Source: Pseudomonadota bacterium
GTDB lineage: Bacteria; Desulfobacterota; Desulfobulbia; Desulfobulbales; Desulfobulbaceae
Direction of reading: 5' to 3'
Length of the DNA: 32,979 nt
Assembly: GCA_009778235.1 (NCBI GenBank)
Contig: WRKE01000314.1
Span: 1-32,979 of the forward strand
The notes under the pieces were generated by a model. That model did not search any database. It was not told the origin of the DNA and saw only the letters and a list, made by a program, of their open reading frames with translations. The stretch's first letter is position 1. Every line of letters begins with the position of its first letter. A program made the position numbers and the translations under genes. Positions 31,273-32,979 of the stretch are shown here, piece after piece.

Positions 31273-32541
31273 TCACGGGATGGTCCTGATCCGCTCGATC
31301 AGGCCAGTAGTCGAGCAATCATGCTCAAAGTCAATCCGCACCACCCGGCCGCCAGCACCCCTGACCTCGGGCGCGCCGACGATCTGTTCCTCGCCATAGT
31401 CCGCACCCTTGACCAGCACATCGGGCGCAAGGAGCGTGATCAGCCGAATCGGGGTGGGCTCGGCAAAGAGCACGACAAAATCCACACAGCCCAGGGCCGC
31501 CAGGACCCGGGCCCGGTCGGCCTGGTTGTTCACCGGCCGGCCCGGCCCCTTCAGGCCGCGCACCGAATCGTCGGTGTTCAGCCCCACCACCAGACAGTCG
31601 GCGGTGCGGCGCGCCGCTTCCAGATAGCTGACATGGCCGGCGTGGAGAATATCGAAACAGCCGTTGGTGAAGGCGACGCGGCTGCCCTGATGGCGGATGA
31701 GGGCCAGGTCGGCGCGCAGGGTCTCAAGGGAGCGGATCTTGTCGCGATCGGCGGCGAGCCACCCTTGGTCGCCGGCCGTATAGAAGCGGCGCCGCTGTTC
31801 GTCGACCAGATTGTGGTCGAGCGGACAGCCGATCACCGCCGGCTCGGTGCCGGCTGCTTGCATCACCGTGCCGTCGGGCGCCACGATCATCGAGTGGCCG
31901 GCCATCTCCATGGCGCCGGTCAGGCCGCAGCCGTTGGCGGCGGCCACGAAGACCTGGTTTTCGATGGCCCGGGCACGCACCAGGGTCTGCCAATGATCGA
32001 CCCGGCTTAAGGGCCATTCGGCCGACACCGCCAGCAGGCGGCCTCCGGCAAAGGCCTGTCGCCTGGCCACCTCCGGAAAACGGAGGTCGTAGCAGACCAG
32101 TCCGGCCAGCGAACCATGCGGCGTTGCGATCAGAGGAGCGGCTTTGCCGCTCTGGTAGTAGCGGTCCTCCTGCCAGTGGGAGAACATGTGCTGTTTGGCA
32201 ATGCCGCCGATCACCCCCCGCGGCCCGACCACGGCCAGGGTATTGGTCGGCAGACCTCCGTCGTCGGCCGGATCGGTCAAGGTGCCGGCCAAATAGACCT
32301 CGTATTGGGCAGCGATCCGCTGCATGGCGGCCAGGATTTTTGGGGTTTGCCGCGAAAGCTCCCTGGTTCGCTCGTAGTCGAAGCCGGTGGCCCACATCTC
32401 GGGCAGCACCAGCAGGGTTCCGGGCGCGGGCTGGAAGCGATCGATCAACCCCTCGATCTCTTGAAGGTTTCGCTCCACTGCCCCGAGGGCGATGGTGAAC
32501 TGTACGCAGGCAACCGCGGGGAAAAGAGGCGAGGTGGTCAT
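31273..32541 (-). CDS. Fusion: nitrilase-family amidohydrolase + heptose-1-phosphate adenylyltransferase (RfaE2/HldE C-domain)
   Basis: A 422-residue two-domain protein. Residues ~5-265 are a carbon-nitrogen hydrolase with the Glu-Lys-Cys triad: E48 in LVLPEMWATGF, K116 in IAKQHMFS, C150 in LVCYDLRFPE; it looks like Nit2/YafV-type omega-amidases. Residues ~268-422 are a nucleotidyltransferase of the RfaE2/HldE C-terminal type: FTNGCFDILHAGHVSYLEAAR with H300-x-x-H303, VGLNTDDSVRGLKGPGRPVN, RARVLAALGCVDFVVLF, and LVKGADYGEEQIVGAPEV. The second domain should make ADP-D-glycero-D-manno-heptose for LPS core. The frame is open across both parts with no stop, and the start overlaps the upstream gene's stop by ATGA. 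Why the two are joined is unknown. The N-domain's substrate is not assignable. Confidence 0.9.
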   Translation of the reverse strand: MTTSPLFPAVACVQFTIALGAVERNLQEIEGLIDRFQPAPGTLLVLPEMWATGFDYERTRELSRQTPKILAAMQRIAAQYEVYLAGTLTDPADDGGLPTNTLAVVGPRGVIGGIAKQHMFSHWQEDRYYQSGKAAPLIATPHGSLAGLVCYDLRFPEVARRQAFAGGRLLAVSAEWPLSRVDHWQTLVRARAIENQVFVAAANGCGLTGAMEMAGHSMIVAPDGTVMQAAGTEPAVIGCPLDHNLVDEQRRRFYTAGDQGWLAADRDKIRSLETLRADLALIRHQGSRVAFTNGCFDILHAGHVSYLEAARRTADCLVVGLNTDDSVRGLKGPGRPVNNQADRARVLAALGCVDFVVLFAEPTPIRLITLLAPDVLVKGADYGEEQIVGAPEVRGAGGRVVRIDFEHDCSTTGLIERIRTIP

Positions 32542-32979
32542 GGGTTGATCAACTCCAGGGCGGATCGGGCCAGGGCGCCGACCGTGGTTGGAAGGAACCG
32601 GCCGTCTTGATACAGGGTCAGGGCCGCCGGGTCATGGGCCAGGGCCCGCAGCTTGGCGCCGGCGGCAGTCAGCCGGAGATGGCCGGACGCCAGGGCGGCA
32701 AGCCCCCGTACCTCGGCGTCTTCGGCGTCCAGATAAGCAGCGATATCATCTCCGGCGCCCCGGTCAAGCAAGAGCCGGGGCCGGCAGCCGCTCAGCCGGG
32801 CCACACCCCAGAGCAGGCCGCGCTGCAGCAAGGGATGCTCGATATAGTTGCCGTCCTGGCAGATTTCCGGGCCATCCTCGCGCATGTAGGAGATGAGCAT
32901 GTGGACATACTCGCAGGCTAGGCCGCCATGGCAGCACATGGCCTCAGCCATGGCTTCCGGGGCGCCCCAGCCGATGCCG
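32538..32979 (-). CDS. DVU0298-like HEAT-repeat-type protein, 5' part outside the window
   Basis: The reading frame is open to the window edge, so the gene begins beyond it. The visible part is 146 residues. It reads GIGWGAPEAMAEAMCCHGGLA near the edge, then CQDGNYIEHPLLQRGLLWGVARL, a DAEDAEVRGLAALASGHL repeat and a helical C-terminus, resembling DVU0298-type HEAT-repeat proteins of sulfate reducers as I remember them. Function is unknown; HEAT repeats suggest a protein-binding scaffold. An internal ATG at 32951 exists but the homology-like stretch continues upstream of it. The stop overlaps the start of the fusion gene by four bases (ATGA), so both are translationally coupled. Confidence 0.8.
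   Translation of the reverse strand, partial: GIGWGAPEAMAEAMCCHGGLACEYVHMLISYMREDGPEICQDGNYIEHPLLQRGLLWGVARLSGCRPRLLLDRGAGDDIAAYLDAEDAEVRGLAALASGHLRLTAAGAKLRALAHDPAALTLYQDGRFLPTTVGALARSALELINP

Noticed and set aside
1..32979. tRNA, rRNA or CRISPR arrays
   Set aside because: No cloverleaf, rRNA-like or regularly spaced repeat pattern was seen on reading both strands.

Overview
The window is a GC-rich piece of a bacterial chromosome with 30 protein genes, one of them cut by the right edge, and one transposase remnant. I saw no rRNA, tRNA or CRISPR array. Gene content suggests a strict or facultative anaerobe of the Desulfobacterota, perhaps close to Desulfobulbus. The clues are rubrerythrin, a cobamide nucleotide-loop operon, a two-subunit biotin-dependent acyl-CoA carboxylase suited to propionate/methylmalonyl-CoA metabolism, FlbD with MotAB, a TauE/SafE exporter flanked by response regulators, and a DVU0298-type protein. 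This placement is inference from gene families; I could not run a search.

Layout. 0.3-2.9 kb: a SWIM zinc-finger protein and a universal stress protein. 3.0-5.7 kb: a divergent ilvY/ilvC pair with LysR-type operators between them; ilvC ends in a perfect two-way terminator shared with the opposing operon. 5.8-12.2 kb, all on the minus strand: an HTH protein with a degenerate receiver-like domain, a response regulator, a TauE/SafE exporter, a two-helix membrane protein, a terminator, a PEP-synthase-like phosphohistidine protein without the usual PEP-binding barrel, and a second response regulator translationally coupled to it. No histidine kinase is present, which makes this the best candidate for an undescribed signalling/transport system. 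12.8-17.0 kb: a CAP-domain exported protein, then cobU-cobS-cobC-cobT and a CbiR-like gene, forming the lower (nucleotide-loop and remodelling) part of cobamide synthesis. 17.0-19.9 kb, minus strand: a YheT-type hydrolase, an exported MsrA-MsrB fusion and rubrerythrin, a small redox-defence group.

19.9-20.7 kb is a gene-free stretch with a short inverted-repeat element and a vestige of an IS630-type transposase, followed by a good promoter for the carboxylase operon. 20.7-24.3 kb: carboxyltransferase and biotin carboxylase/carrier subunits. 24.4-26.5 kb: flbD, motA and motB, with a duplicated covarying hairpin in front of motA and a strong terminator after motB. 26.7-33.0 kb, minus strand, reading inward from the right edge: a DVU0298-like protein, a fusion of a nitrilase-type amidohydrolase with a heptose-1-phosphate adenylyltransferase (RfaE2/HldE C-domain), a small metal-binding HMA protein, and an RND efflux adaptor and pump.

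How the parts connect: the cobamide operon would supply the cofactor for methylmalonyl-CoA mutase, whose pathway the acyl-CoA carboxylase would serve. MsrAB and rubrerythrin protect an anaerobe from oxidants. FlbD-MotAB power the flagellum. The fusion protein links envelope (LPS heptose) synthesis to an RND efflux neighbourhood.
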